Of a DNA stretch of 48,346 nucleotides, positions 34,199-43,413 are shown one piece after another. Under the pieces are notes generated by a model, which searched no databases, was not told the DNA's origin, and was given only the letters and a program-made list of their open reading frames with translations. This stretch comes from Halobacteriales archaeon (GTDB lineage Archaea; Halobacteriota; Halobacteria; Halorutilales; JAHENH01): positions 1-48,346 of the forward strand of contig JAHENH010000171.1 of the NCBI GenBank assembly GCA_018609935.1, given 5' to 3'. Position 1 is the stretch's first letter, and each line of letters begins with the position of its first letter. The translations under genes and the position numbers were made by a program.

Positions 34199-35491
34199 AT
34201 GAAAGACACATTACAGATTGAATTGGATCCAGTTAATATATATAGGGCTATAGATGGAGATGTATTAGTTGAAAGTCAATACAACAATAGAGGATGGAAT
34301 TCCTACATTGCTGGAGCACCTATTGATAGTTTTAGATATAAGAGAAAAGAAAATAGGGATGGGTTTAAAGATTTTAATGATTGGTTGAAATCGTTTTATA
34401 GTTTATATTCTGATAAGGAACATATAATGTTTGGATATATTGGTTATGATATGTCAAAAGAAATCGAAGACATAGAAAACCAAACATTACGTGACTATGA
34501 ACTTCCAGATATAGCATTTAATGTATATGATACATATTTAGAAGTTACAGATAAAGAAGTTTTAATCACCGCTCCAAGCCATAGGTACCAAAATGAAACT
34601 CCAGAAAATCGAATAGAAAACCTAAAAGACAAAATTAAAAAATATGAGTTTGAAGATAAATATGGGAAGATTGAAACTTCGGATATAAGTTCGAATTTCA
34701 CTTGTAAGGAATACAAAAAAGCTGTAAAAAAAGTTAAAAAATATATACAGGACGGAGATACATTTCAAGTAAATATTTCTCAAAGGTTAAAATTTAAATC
34801 TAGTACTGATCCTTTAGATATATATGTTAAATTAAGAAATACTAATCCTGCTCCATATATGGGTATTTTAGACTATAATGATTATTCTATAATATCTTCT
34901 AGTCCAGAGCTATTAATAAAAAAACAAGGTAAAACTCTCATTAGTCGCCCAATAGCTGGGACACGGCCTAGGGGAAAAACCAAAAAACAAGAAAAGAAAT
35001 TTCGTTCAGAACTTAAGAATAGTAAAAAGGAAATGGCTGAACATTCTATACTTGTAGATTTAATACGTAATGATCTTGGTAAAATATCAAAATACGGCAG
35101 TATAGAAGTTAAATCGTTTGCAGAGGTTGAAAAATATTCGGAGGTTCAACATCTAGAGTCTTTAATTTCTGGAAAAAAAAGAGACAAAGTAGATACAGTA
35201 GATATTATAAAGTCTATATTCCCTGGGGGTACAGTTACAGGCGCCCCTAAGCCTCGTACTTTACAGATAATAGAAGAAATAGAACCTACTGAGAGAGGCC
35301 CATATACCGGAGCTATGGGTTTCATAAAACCAAATGGAGATTTTATTTTAAATATATTGATACGTAGTATATTTAGAGACCTAGATAAATTTTATATACA
35401 GGTAGGGGGAGGTATAGTTCATGATTCTAATCCTAAAAATGAATATGAAGAAACGTTAAATAAAGCTAAGGGAATGTTAAATGCTCTATGA
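34199..35491 (+). CDS. pabB: Aminodeoxychorismate synthase component I (PabB; anthranilate synthase-like)
   Basis: The 430-residue chorismate-binding enzyme has QDGDTFQVNISQRLKF, NPAPYMGIL, SSPELLIK, SRPIAGTRPRGKTKKQE, VDLIRNDLGKI, IFPGGTVTGAPKPRTLQII and YTGAMGFI...IQVGGGIVHDS. It carries the metal- and chorismate-binding Glu residues. It is followed by pabA and pabC in an operon, so the likely product is 4-amino-4-deoxychorismate for p-aminobenzoate and folate. However the PIAGT motif (with Ala) is the form found in TrpE and a subset of PabB, rather than the Lys-containing PIKGT. pabA's ATG overlaps its stop codon (ATGA). Confidence 0.88.
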   Translation: MKDTLQIELDPVNIYRAIDGDVLVESQYNNRGWNSYIAGAPIDSFRYKRKENRDGFKDFNDWLKSFYSLYSDKEHIMFGYIGYDMSKEIEDIENQTLRDYELPDIAFNVYDTYLEVTDKEVLITAPSHRYQNETPENRIENLKDKIKKYEFEDKYGKIETSDISSNFTCKEYKKAVKKVKKYIQDGDTFQVNISQRLKFKSSTDPLDIYVKLRNTNPAPYMGILDYNDYSIISSSPELLIKKQGKTLISRPIAGTRPRGKTKKQEKKFRSELKNSKKEMAEHSILVDLIRNDLGKISKYGSIEVKSFAEVEKYSEVQHLESLISGKKRDKVDTVDIIKSIFPGGTVTGAPKPRTLQIIEEIEPTERGPYTGAMGFIKPNGDFILNILIRSIFRDLDKFYIQVGGGIVHDSNPKNEYEETLNKAKGMLNAL

Positions 35492-36030
35492 TAACTGTTA
35501 TAGATAATTATGATTCATTTGTATATAATATAGAACAGTATATTGGAGAGTTCTATGAAGTTGAAGTGGATAGATACAATTCAGTTCCAGAAAGTGATGG
35601 TATAGTTTTTTCCCCTGGTCCAGGAAAACCTAGAGATTTTCCAATAATGAACAAGGTATTGAAAGAAAAACAAGTACCTATATTAGGTATCTGTCTTGGA
35701 CATCAGGCTATAGCAGAATTTTTTGGGGGGAATCTAAAATATGCAGATAAAGTAGTACATGGCAAAAAATCCGATATACACCATGTGAAAACTGATTTAT
35801 TTGATGGTCTGTCAAGTCCTATGGAGGTTGGAAGGTATCATTCACTTATAGTTGATAGTGTTCCACACAGGTTAGATATAATTGCAAAAAGTAATAATAA
35901 AATTATGGGTTTGAAACATTTTTCTAAACCAATATATGGGTTACAGTTCCACCCTGAAAGTATTTTAACTCCGAATGGAAAAGATTTAATCAAAAATTTT
36001 GTAGATATAGTTGAAAAATATAATGGATAG
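35488..36030 (+). CDS. pabA: Aminodeoxychorismate synthase component II, glutamine amidotransferase
   Basis: The 180-residue class I amidotransferase has ITVIDNYDSFVYNIEQYIG, VFSPGPGKPRDF, the nucleophile-containing GICLGHQAIAEFFGG and the catalytic pair HPES in LQFHPESILTPNG. It supplies ammonia from glutamine to PabB. It overlaps pabB by four bases (ATGA) and pabC by eight, so all three are translationally coupled. Similar proteins serve as TrpG; the operon with pabC decides for PabA. Confidence 0.92.
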   Translation: MITVIDNYDSFVYNIEQYIGEFYEVEVDRYNSVPESDGIVFSPGPGKPRDFPIMNKVLKEKQVPILGICLGHQAIAEFFGGNLKYADKVVHGKKSDIHHVKTDLFDGLSSPMEVGRYHSLIVDSVPHRLDIIAKSNNKIMGLKHFSKPIYGLQFHPESILTPNGKDLIKNFVDIVEKYNG

Positions 36031-36898
36031 ATCTGATATAGATAAGAATACGTATATCTTAGTACAAAAAGAAAATATAGACAATCCGGATAGTGGAAAA
36101 ATAATAAAGCCTGGAGAAAATAATAATGTTTTATCTCCTTTAGATAGAGGGTTCCTTTATGGTGATGGAGTTTTTGAAACATTAAGATGCTATAATGGTA
36201 AACCAGCTTTTCTAGAAAAACACCTAAAACGTCTGAACTATACCATCAAAAAGCTTTCAATATATAGTCCATTCAGAAAAAAAGACATAAAAAAAAGGAT
36301 AAATAGAATAACAGAAAAGATAGAGGGGGATGTATATATGAGGATTAGTATAACAAGAGGCGAGGTAAGTGGGCTTCTAAATCCTACTGAAAATTCTCCT
36401 ACACTAGTTATACTAGGTAAAAAACTAAAAAAACGAAACTATAAACCAGCTAAAGTTGAAACGGTAGACATAAAAAGACCAGAGGGTTTCATAGGTAGAA
36501 ATAAAACACATAATTACCTTCCAAATATAATAGCTAAATCTAAAACAAATCTTGATGAGGCAATAATGCTGGATAAAAACAAAAATATAGCATCTGGAGC
36601 AACTTCGAATATATTTCTCATTGAAGATAATATATTAAAAATACCTGAAAGCCAAATACGTAAAGGGGTTATAAGAGAAGTGGTTTTAGAAATAGTTGAA
36701 AAACAAGGTATTAAAACAAAAATAGGTAATATATCTACTATTGATGATATTATATCAGGATTTTTAACAAATTCAGTATGGGGCATAAGACCTATAAAAA
36801 GAATAAATGAAAAAAAGTTAGATACTGAAAACAAAAAAATACAGAATATCTCCCAAAACTTAATTAAAAAAGTAAAAGACAACGAAAACCGAAATTAG
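36023..36898 (+). CDS. pabC: Aminodeoxychorismate lyase (PLP class IV, PabC)
   Basis: Start ATG 36023 overlaps the pabA stop; an upstream TTG (36011) is less likely. The 291-residue fold-type IV PLP enzyme has SPLDRGFLYGDGVFETLRC, TRGEVSGLL, GRNKTHNYLPNIIAKSK with the PLP-binding Lys, EAIMLDKNKNIASGATSNIFLI and PESQIRKGVIREVV. It eliminates pyruvate from aminodeoxychorismate to give p-aminobenzoate. Branched-chain aminotransferase is the alternative family member, but the operon with pabA and pabB supports PabC. The usual E-G in the ...EGxxSN motif is S-G here. Confidence 0.87.
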   Translation: MDRSDIDKNTYILVQKENIDNPDSGKIIKPGENNNVLSPLDRGFLYGDGVFETLRCYNGKPAFLEKHLKRLNYTIKKLSIYSPFRKKDIKKRINRITEKIEGDVYMRISITRGEVSGLLNPTENSPTLVILGKKLKKRNYKPAKVETVDIKRPEGFIGRNKTHNYLPNIIAKSKTNLDEAIMLDKNKNIASGATSNIFLIEDNILKIPESQIRKGVIREVVLEIVEKQGIKTKIGNISTIDDIISGFLTNSVWGIRPIKRINEKKLDTENKKIQNISQNLIKKVKDNENRN

Positions 36899-36968
36899 TT
36901 CAGAAAAGATTTTAGATTTTAAAAAAAGATATGTCATCTAAATTTTTTATTCTATGTAAAACCTACTT

Positions 36969-37634
36969 TTACTGCGTTTTTTTAATTATTTCTTTTTCAA
37001 TTAGTTTTTTCTTCAGCTCTTCCATAGTATTTACTACAGTATCACAGTGTGGTTCAACTGCAGGTTTTGGTTGATATCCTATGGAATAACCAGAGATCTT
37101 TAACATTGGAAGGTCATTTGCCCCGTCTCCAACTGCTATCGTTTGGGGAATATCTATTTTCTCTCTTTTAATTATATCTTTTAACATATCATCTTTTGTT
37201 CCCTCTATTAAAGGACCTTCAACTTTACCAGTTAATCTACCGTTTTTTAAAACAAGACGATTAGCTATTAAGGTATCTATATCAATATTCTTTTTTTCTA
37301 ATATAGCTTTAACTCCTCTCTCAAATCCTCCTGTTATTATAGCTATATGTACGTTAGATTCTTTTAACGATCTAAGTAAACCTGCAGTATTTTTTCGAAG
37401 AGTTATTTTATCAAAAGCATCCTTTACTTTAGATTCTGAAAGACCTTCTAATAAACTAACTCTTTTTCTAAGGCTTTCAGCATATCCAATTTCATTATTC
37501 ATAGCTCTTTCTGTAATGTTATTTATTTTTTCATCAACTCCTTTCTGCTCACCTAACAATACTGTCATCTCTGAGGTTGACAAGGTCCCATCAAAATCAA
37601 AAGCTATCAGTACCACAAAAAAGATAAATTTCAA
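36969..37634 (-). CDS. serB: Phosphoserine phosphatase (SerB)
   Basis: The 221-residue HAD phosphatase has IAFDFDGTLSTSEMTVLLGEQ (motif I DFDGT), then ITGGFERGV (motif II) and AVGDGANDLPMLKISGYSIGYQ (motif IV), and a small cap including ITERAMNNEIGYAES. It completes serine synthesis by removing phosphate from phosphoserine. From memory this is very close to haloarchaeal SerB. The Met at 37634 adds MKFIFF before the usual start; a GTG at 37616 (MVLIAFDFDGTL) matches homologues better and may be the true start. The gene is alone. Confidence 0.88.
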   Translation of the reverse strand: MKFIFFVVLIAFDFDGTLSTSEMTVLLGEQKGVDEKINNITERAMNNEIGYAESLRKRVSLLEGLSESKVKDAFDKITLRKNTAGLLRSLKESNVHIAIITGGFERGVKAILEKKNIDIDTLIANRLVLKNGRLTGKVEGPLIEGTKDDMLKDIIKREKIDIPQTIAVGDGANDLPMLKISGYSIGYQPKPAVEPHCDTVVNTMEELKKKLIEKEIIKKTQ

Positions 37635-38009
37635 GACTTCTTAATTATTCGATTTTTTATTTTTGTTGTTGTATGTATGGGGTAGATGAAGTTTTTTATT
37701 TATCAATGGGTGTAATATAGATAGTTACATATGGTTAGGATTATGTATTTAACCTATTTTGTGTGGTGATAGTTATATGTTTGAAGTGTTGTGGTTTTTA
37801 TGGTGTTTGATATAGATGAAATTCTTATGTTGTTGGGATAAACTGTTAGTACCTCCCACAAATCAGAATCCAAAAAAAGACGTAAACCAAAGAAATAGAA
37901 ATTTAAAGCAACCACCTCCAATCCTCTTCCGAAAGAAAAAACTTAGAGAGTGGTTAGAAACATAATATATTACTTAAAAATCAATTCTTTATTTTCTCTT
38001 TAATATAGG
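37635..38009. other. Intergenic region, no gene seen
   Basis: The spacer is G/T-rich on the plus strand from about 37670 to 37820, then A-rich. Both neighbours are on the minus strand, so the serB promoter and the phosphoesterase terminator are here. No ORF above about 20 codons or RNA gene was found. Confidence 0.45.
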
Positions 38010-38690
38010 TTAGTGTCCTTCATATAATCTAGTCCCTATTCGTTTTGGTAGTCCTTCTTTTTCTATTTTTTTAACAACTTTATCGATATCATATTCAACT
38101 CTATTCTGGCTAATAGAAAGATTTTCTAGGTTTAAAACTGAATATGCAGCTCTTGGATTTCCGTCCCGCGGTTGTCCTACACTACCTGGGTTTACGATGA
38201 TTTTGTTTTTGTATTTTTTATTGAATTGAATATGTGTATGGCCCATTATTAACACTTTTTCATCTTCTAAGAGATCAGGTTTTAATTCAGACTTTCTTGT
38301 ATAATGGTTAGGGTCATCGGGATGTCCATGAACTATTTTTATTTTTCCATCCAGTATTTTTCTTTCATTAGGGAGATCCTTAAGATATTTTATATGTCTT
38401 TTATCTAATTTTTTTTTAGAATATTTTATCCCCTCTGTAGCCATATTATTCATCCATCTAGTATTTGATTTTACTACGGACCTATCATGATTACCCATAA
38501 CACTTGGTATTTGGTTTTTTATAGTCCATTTTACACATTCTTTTGGCCAAGGGTTATAGCCTACAATATCTCCAGCACATATGATCATATCAACTTTAGG
38601 CATATCGTCTAGTACAGAGTTCAATGCAACTATGTTTCCATGTATATCAGAAATAATACCTATTAGATTAGATTCCACCTTTTTTTCCAT
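38010..38690 (-). CDS. Calcineurin-like metallophosphoesterase (YfcE/MJ0936 type)
   Basis: The 226-residue protein has the five signature blocks of this superfamily: ISDIHGN, CAGDIVGYNPWPKECV, VMGNHDRSV, KIVHGHP and MGHTHIQF, then VNPGSVGQPRDGNPRAAY. These supply the two-metal site. It hydrolyses phosphodiesters or phosphomonoesters of unknown identity; archaeal relatives are broad-specificity phosphodiesterases. The gene is monocistronic. Confidence 0.92.
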   Translation of the reverse strand: MEKKVESNLIGIISDIHGNIVALNSVLDDMPKVDMIICAGDIVGYNPWPKECVKWTIKNQIPSVMGNHDRSVVKSNTRWMNNMATEGIKYSKKKLDKRHIKYLKDLPNERKILDGKIKIVHGHPDDPNHYTRKSELKPDLLEDEKVLIMGHTHIQFNKKYKNKIIVNPGSVGQPRDGNPRAAYSVLNLENLSISQNRVEYDIDKVVKKIEKEGLPKRIGTRLYEGH

Positions 38691-38776
38691 AATTAATTAA
38701 ATCTTTTATAATTAGTTTAGTATTATATTTAGAACCGGAAAAAATATATGAGTGAAAATATTAGATTACTTTTTTA

Positions 38777-39223
38777 TTAGACAATTGATTCAATTTGATC
38801 GAATTTTTTTAGTTTTTCAGGTATTTCATTATCTTTTAAAACAGAAATACAGTCCCCTATGGTGTATATTTTATCTCCTTTTGAAGAGGGATATACAAAA
38901 ATTAGTTCATCTTTATAATATAGTCCTATTGAAGCTACTGGAAATATTATTTCTTCATATTCTTTTTTAGATGACTTCTTTTCATAGTTACATTTTTTGA
39001 AATGAGGTTCGAGTTCCATGTTATTTTTTTCAGCCCATTCACTAAACTCATTAAATTTTTTTAATTCGGACCATGTCCTAGAGTCAGATATTCTAACTCT
39101 TTTCGGCCAAACATTAACTTTTAATTCATCAATTCCTACTTCCTCTAACACATCTAAAATTTGCCTACGGACACACACTTCATCAGATCTTGTGTATAAT
39201 TCTATTTTTACATCTCTAAACAT
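38777..39223 (-). CDS. Haloarchaeal-type conserved protein (HTH-domain-annotated family)
   Basis: The 148-residue protein has IELYTRSDEVCVRRQILDVLEEVGIDELKVNVWPKRV, then FNEFSEWAEKNNMELEPHFKK and EIIFPVASIGLYYKDELIFVYP, ending with IYTIGDCISVLKDNEIPEK. From memory this pattern (ElyvRs....r...i...l......v.vWpkrv, f.eWA..n...l.P.F, lvlPv..la.y....l..v.P) matches a family common in haloarchaea of about 150 residues. Function is unknown. It may sense a small ligand. The gene is alone, followed by a long AT-rich gap. Confidence 0.72.
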   Translation of the reverse strand: MFRDVKIELYTRSDEVCVRRQILDVLEEVGIDELKVNVWPKRVRISDSRTWSELKKFNEFSEWAEKNNMELEPHFKKCNYEKKSSKKEYEEIIFPVASIGLYYKDELIFVYPSSKGDKIYTIGDCISVLKDNEIPEKLKKFDQIESIV

Positions 39224-39383
39224 AGTTTTTTATTTTTTATTAAATACAGTATATTTATTTATATATTACACATAATATAAAAATTTTTTCCCTTATATTA
39301 TTTTTTTACATTTCTCCCATAAATATTTAAATAATATATAACTAAGTCATTATATAGGATAATATAAGCTAAAGAACTATTTT

Positions 39384-39527
39384 TTAATTATCAGTTTTTC
39401 TAGTATTGTAAAAAATAGGTAAGATAACTATTATAGTTAATACAACAAGTATAACTATAATAGGTAAAGAAATTATTTTATTTTCATTTTTTTGTATATC
39501 TTTGTTTAATTTCTTTGATTTCCTCAC
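39384..39527 (-). CDS. Possible 47-residue single-helix membrane protein
   Basis: GTG 39527 starts a 47-codon frame. It has a basic N-terminus (RKSKKLNKDIQKNENK) and then a hydrophobic segment of about 22 residues (ISLPIIVILVVLTIIVILPI), ending with a short polar tail. The positive-inside pattern favours a real single-pass membrane protein. There is no in-frame ATG, and the upstream AT-rich DNA gives no decisive start signal. It fills part of an otherwise empty region. Confidence 0.45.
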   Translation of the reverse strand: MRKSKKLNKDIQKNENKIISLPIIVILVVLTIIVILPIFYNTRKTDN

Positions 39528-40093
39528 AATATAAAATAGTCCTTGATAGTTTAAAGTTTTTCTTATATATCAAATATATTGTATATTTATATATAATTAA
39601 CTTTAAAATTAAATTATTGTAAAGAAATTTAATATATAATATAAAAAATTTTATTATATATTATTTATTTTTTGTTGTTTTTTATAGAGCTTATGCAGTT
39701 TTCTTGTTTTGAAATTGTAGTTAAGTTTCTCTTATAGCTGTAGTTTTATATTCTGGTTTATGGGGAAAGTAGTATTATACATTTGTGTGTGTGGCAGTTT
39801 CTATAATTTCCGATAAGGATAAAAACCTGTGTCATAGGAAACAAAAACATATTATCTTTGTCCTAAATCCGAAAAACCAATATCTAAATATCTAACTAAA
39901 ACTCAAATCCAATAAATATATATACACATGCACTCCTCGCTTCCCATTTAAAAAAATAACCGGCTATAGAGTAACAAACTAGTTCTTATGGATATATAGT
40001 GTACATAGTTGAAAAGGTATGATCGAGTAATTAAAGTAGTTTATATATCGGATCTAAGATTTTATGAGATCAAAATAGCATTATATAGTTAAT
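39528..40093. other. Long AT-rich region without recognisable genes
   Basis: About 570 bases hold no frame above about 25 codons on either strand that looks coding. The plus strand is T-rich up to about 39800 and A/C-rich after about 39820. No tRNA-like or strong hairpin element was found. It may hold promoters for both flanking small genes. Confidence 0.4.
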
Positions 40094-40273
40094 ATGGTAA
40101 AATATAATCATAAGACAGTGAAAGTTTCTGGACCATATGATGATACAATAAGGTTAAAAGAGGCTATTGAAAAGAATCTAAAACAATTAGGTGAAGAGGG
40201 ATTTCAGTTTGTAGGAACAATAGAATCCGAAGAAAGAACAAATATTATTCTACAACAAAAAGTGAAAGAGTAG
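40094..40273 (+). CDS. DUF4177-like 59-residue protein
   Basis: The frame from ATG 40094 has 59 codons and starts MVKYNHKTVKVSGPYDD. It continues with LKEAIEKNLKQLGEEGFQFVGTI, a pattern (short strand, helix with LN.LG.EGWE.V, strand) shared with DUF4177-like proteins. Its function is unknown. It stands alone, with a TATA-like TTATATAG a few bases upstream but no clear ribosome binding site. Confidence 0.65.
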   Translation: MVKYNHKTVKVSGPYDDTIRLKEAIEKNLKQLGEEGFQFVGTIESEERTNIILQQKVKE

Positions 40274-40426
40274 TATAAAGTCTAAAAAAACTAATATTAA
40301 GTCTTATATTATTGAATAAAATAAAATTCCTGCCAAATATTTAATTTTATTAAATATTTAAGATGAAAATAGTTAAAAATCATCTAATCTAAAACACTAT
40401 TTATACCAATTTATTAATATGATTAA

Positions 40427-40660
40427 TTATTCATTAAACTTATTTAATCTTTCTAATGTCTCTAAAATAGCCCAGGAATATACAACTGATTCAAAAGATC
40501 TAATATAGTCTTTTTCCTCTAAAAAATATTTGCTGTCATCTAAGTATGCTAATACATTTTCCATTTGTTCAATGTTTTTATCTCTTTTTTCTAATTTATC
40601 CTCCAACTTTTTCATCCATTTTTCCGTTTCATTCTTTAATTTTTTTTGTGTTTTGTCCAT
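40427..40660 (-). CDS. DUF357-family protein
   Basis: The 77-residue helical protein has VLAYLDDSKYFLEEKDYIRSFESVVYSWAILETLERLN, which matches the archaeal DUF357 signature (Y..DskyFl..gDy..Af....YA.g.lDa...LN). The N-terminal half is a charged helix. DUF357 proteins are short four-helix or two-helix archaeal proteins of unknown function. It is downstream of the YkgJ-like gene on the same strand, about 75 bases away, and could be in its transcript. Confidence 0.78.
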   Translation of the reverse strand: MDKTQKKLKNETEKWMKKLEDKLEKRDKNIEQMENVLAYLDDSKYFLEEKDYIRSFESVVYSWAILETLERLNKFNE

Positions 40661-40735
40661 GTATAAACGATAAATTATTTTACAGATAAAAATATTTTTT
40701 CTATATTCTTAGGTGAATTATCCTTATAGTTATTC

Positions 40736-41596
40736 TTAATCCCATCCAGGTGTTTTAGGAGCTCCCCGCTTAGTCTCTACTATACCAGATTTTTTTGGAT
40801 TGGGTTTCTCATTTTGTTTCCTTTGTTTCCAGTCATTTATTGTGTCATTTATCCATGACTCACTTTCATAAGCTTTGCTTAATGCTTCTTGAAACTTCTT
40901 TTTATTAATAGTGGTAGATCCTGGGGAACTAGCTATTGCAGTAGCTATAAATTTATATCTTTGTTTTTTATCTAGATTATTTTTTTTAATATCATTTATT
41001 ATGTTAGATAATTCATTTTTATTTTGGTAGACAAATATTTTATGTCCTATAACCTCAGGACCAAAAAAAACATTGGAGGTTTCTTTAATTCCTTCCTCAT
41101 TTTTCAATCTTCTTTGATTAAAGTTTTTTTCAACTCGCTCACATTCTGTTTCAAGATCTAAAGCGATGTTATTTTTAGGATAGTTAAAACAGCTTTCTGG
41201 ATATATTTCAGAATCATGTATTCTACACTGCAAGTTTGATGGATCCAAAAATATACAAGATGGAAGCCATCTTGAATCTTTACCAAATGGTGAAACAGGC
41301 TTTTTAACTTTTCTAATACCTATAAAAAATATAGGTTTTTCATCTATGGAGGCTATAGAAATACCATTTATTTCTATAGATTTCTTAGAAGAATAGAATA
41401 ACCTTGGAGTCATACTATCTACATATCCTGACTGAAGTAAATTAACAATGTCGTCTTTTGTAAGTACAACTAAATTATAGGTATTATCTATTGGTTTATA
41501 TTTTCCTCTCCACTCGTGATTCATATCTATGTTTTTTGAAGCCATTGATCTCCAGTCAATACAGCATCCAGCACACTCCTTACAGTTTAGTTTCAT
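40736..41596 (-). CDS. YkgJ-family cysteine cluster protein
   Basis: The 286-residue protein opens with LNCKECAGCCIDWRSMAS (Cys-rich metal site), and later has WLPSCIFLDPSNLQCRIHDSEIYPESCFNYPKN. This is the YkgJ/UPF0153 pattern of eight-odd cysteines thought to bind zinc or an iron-sulfur cluster. The remainder is hydrophilic, with a helical C-terminal domain and a basic tail ending in PKTPGWD. Function is unknown. From memory, related longer proteins occur in haloarchaea. It is upstream of the DUF357 gene. Confidence 0.85.
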   Translation of the reverse strand: MKLNCKECAGCCIDWRSMASKNIDMNHEWRGKYKPIDNTYNLVVLTKDDIVNLLQSGYVDSMTPRLFYSSKKSIEINGISIASIDEKPIFFIGIRKVKKPVSPFGKDSRWLPSCIFLDPSNLQCRIHDSEIYPESCFNYPKNNIALDLETECERVEKNFNQRRLKNEEGIKETSNVFFGPEVIGHKIFVYQNKNELSNIINDIKKNNLDKKQRYKFIATAIASSPGSTTINKKKFQEALSKAYESESWINDTINDWKQRKQNEKPNPKKSGIVETKRGAPKTPGWD

Positions 41597-41838
41597 AAAA
41601 CTAAATAATTTAAAGTAAATAAATTATATAGTAATCAATTTTTTAATGATATTTCTCATATATTATAATAGACAAATAATACTAAAATGTTTATCGGATA
41701 TTTTTAATAGAAAAATAAATAAAATAAAAAAATAATAAGATAAATAATTATTTTAAAAGTTAATTATACAAATAATAAAAAATAAAAAATTTTTAGAAAT
41801 ACCTAGATTCTTTCTTAATATATCCTAAAATAAATTTC

Positions 41839-42462
41839 TTATATTTTAGCTAATCCAGCACCACATCCGCCACAGCCTTCTGATATAAGATCATATATAG
41901 TTTTGGGTGAGTTATTGATTTCTTCAATATCTTTTTTATCATTTATGATTTTGGATAGTTCATATAATTGTTTTTCTTTTAATTCTTTCCAATCTACATC
42001 TAGATCCTCTTTTTCTTTTTTAGTTATAGGGATCCAAAAACAATCCCCTGTATAACTTTTATTATCAATAGATGTAAAAGCCAAAGCTGAGGTTTTGTCA
42101 GGTATATCGTTAAGATTTTCTGAAAATTTAGACAGATAAGATTTACTTAATAAGATAAATACTAGATCAAATTTCTTCAGTCTTTTATTAATATCTGTAA
42201 CTGTTTTTGTCTTTCTATCTTCTACAATAAAGTTTTGAGTAGACTCTCTGTCTTTCTTAGATATGTTTTTATATTGGATTAGTCCAGAATTTGGGATAAT
42301 AATATCCCAATAAGTATCTGTTATTTTGTTAAAATTTTCTACTGCTTCAATTATATATCTATATTTATTTTTTTGGAATAATTTAGATAAATTTTTATAC
42401 TTTTTAGGATTTTTTTCTATATTATCTTTTTCTAGGGCATCTGATAATACCAAAATATCCAT
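41839..42462 (-). CDS. Hypothetical protein with a Gly/Cys-rich C-terminal tail
   Basis: The 207-residue protein has YRYIIEAVENFNKITDTYWDIIIPNSGLIQYKNI near the N-terminus, faintly like DUF6884-type proteins (Y..a.......yw.IiSAkhGLi), but the match is weak. FDLVFILLSKSYLSKF and SALAFTSIDNKSY follow. The end is YDLISEGCGGCGAGLAKI, a CxxC in a glycine cluster unlike the rest. I do not recognise the family. It lies between two long AT-rich spacers and is transcribed alone. Confidence 0.6.
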   Translation of the reverse strand: MDILVLSDALEKDNIEKNPKKYKNLSKLFQKNKYRYIIEAVENFNKITDTYWDIIIPNSGLIQYKNISKKDRESTQNFIVEDRKTKTVTDINKRLKKFDLVFILLSKSYLSKFSENLNDIPDKTSALAFTSIDNKSYTGDCFWIPITKKEKEDLDVDWKELKEKQLYELSKIINDKKDIEEINNSPKTIYDLISEGCGGCGAGLAKI

Positions 42463-42637
42463 ATATAATATTTTTATTTTTTTACATATTATATTTTATC
42501 CTCTTTTTCAAGAGATATATTTTTAGATATTCAATAAAAATTTTATAATTATTTTTTATTCTAGATAACTTTTATATGAGTATGTTAACCATACTCAGAG
42601 AATATTTAAATATTGTAAAAACATATACGAATTAAAG

Positions 42638-42748
42638 ATGAGTGTAAAAAATAAAGTTCCAGATAACTCAGTTATAATAGTAGGAGAAACAGCCTCATGG
42701 TTAGTTTCTATCGACGAAACTGGAATAGAATGCGAAAAAACAAAATAA
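42638..42748 (+). CDS. Possible 36-residue protein
   Basis: ATG 42638 opens a 36-codon frame. It starts MSVKNKVPDNSVIIVGE and continues TASWLVSIDETGIECEKTK to a TAA at 42746-42748. It has the alternating pattern of a small beta protein. TATTTAAATA lies about 38 bases upstream, too far for a leaderless start. Support is modest. Confidence 0.45.
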   Translation: MSVKNKVPDNSVIIVGETASWLVSIDETGIECEKTK

Positions 42749-42852
42749 TAAAATAATATACTTTATATATCTTATATTTTAAATTAAAATTTTTAAAGTA
42801 GTTTTTATATACCAAGTTTTAGATATTTATTCTATAAACTAATAAAAATATA

Positions 42853-43068
42853 TTATAGAGGAAATATATTACCTAATATATAACCGATTAAAAACCCTAT
42901 TATTAAACCAATAGTAAATGTAAAAAATAATATCTTTTTTACAGTACTTTTCGCATATTCTACTGTTTCATCTATCTTTTTCTCATAATAACTTACTGTA
43001 CTATTTATTTTATCATCAATATACTTAGTTAAACTCTCTATAATTTCTCTTATAATTTTTTCCATCAT
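42853..43068 (-). CDS. Small tail-anchored membrane protein
   Basis: The 71-residue product has a charged helical N-terminal half (EIIESLTKYIDDKINSTVS) and a single C-terminal hydrophobic helix (KILFFTFTIGLIIGFLIGYILGNIF, Gly-rich). The order suggests a tail anchor with a coiled-coil-like soluble end. Start may be Met2. No family is recognised. Its 5' end faces a 345-base AT-rich gap. Confidence 0.65.
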   Translation of the reverse strand: MMEKIIREIIESLTKYIDDKINSTVSYYEKKIDETVEYAKSTVKKILFFTFTIGLIIGFLIGYILGNIFPL

Positions 43069-43413
43069 ATTTTTAGATAAATGTATTATCTAACTCCATA
43101 ATATTATTAACATTATAATTTATTATTGAAATTCTTTTTCCTACTGTAATATAAGTTCTTAGGATTTTCTGCTATAAAACTTATACTTATTTTACTTTCA
43201 AAAAAATTAAAATAAATTTTTTATTAATTTAGAATAAAAGGCATTTATGACTGGAGTTTTTATAGTTTACTAGGTTTTACATCTAAAAAAAATTAAAAAT
43301 TATTAGGTAAATCTATAAAATAAATATAATTTATATAAAATATATTTTATTATAAAAGAAGTATTTACATATATATAACTTTGTAATATGGGACTTAGTT
43401 AAATCTAGAAAGT
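43069..43413. other. AT-rich spacer without recognisable genes
   Basis: No coding-like frame, tRNA or clear hairpin is seen. Both flanking small genes are on the minus strand, so the promoter of the tail-anchored protein gene must be here. Confidence 0.4.
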
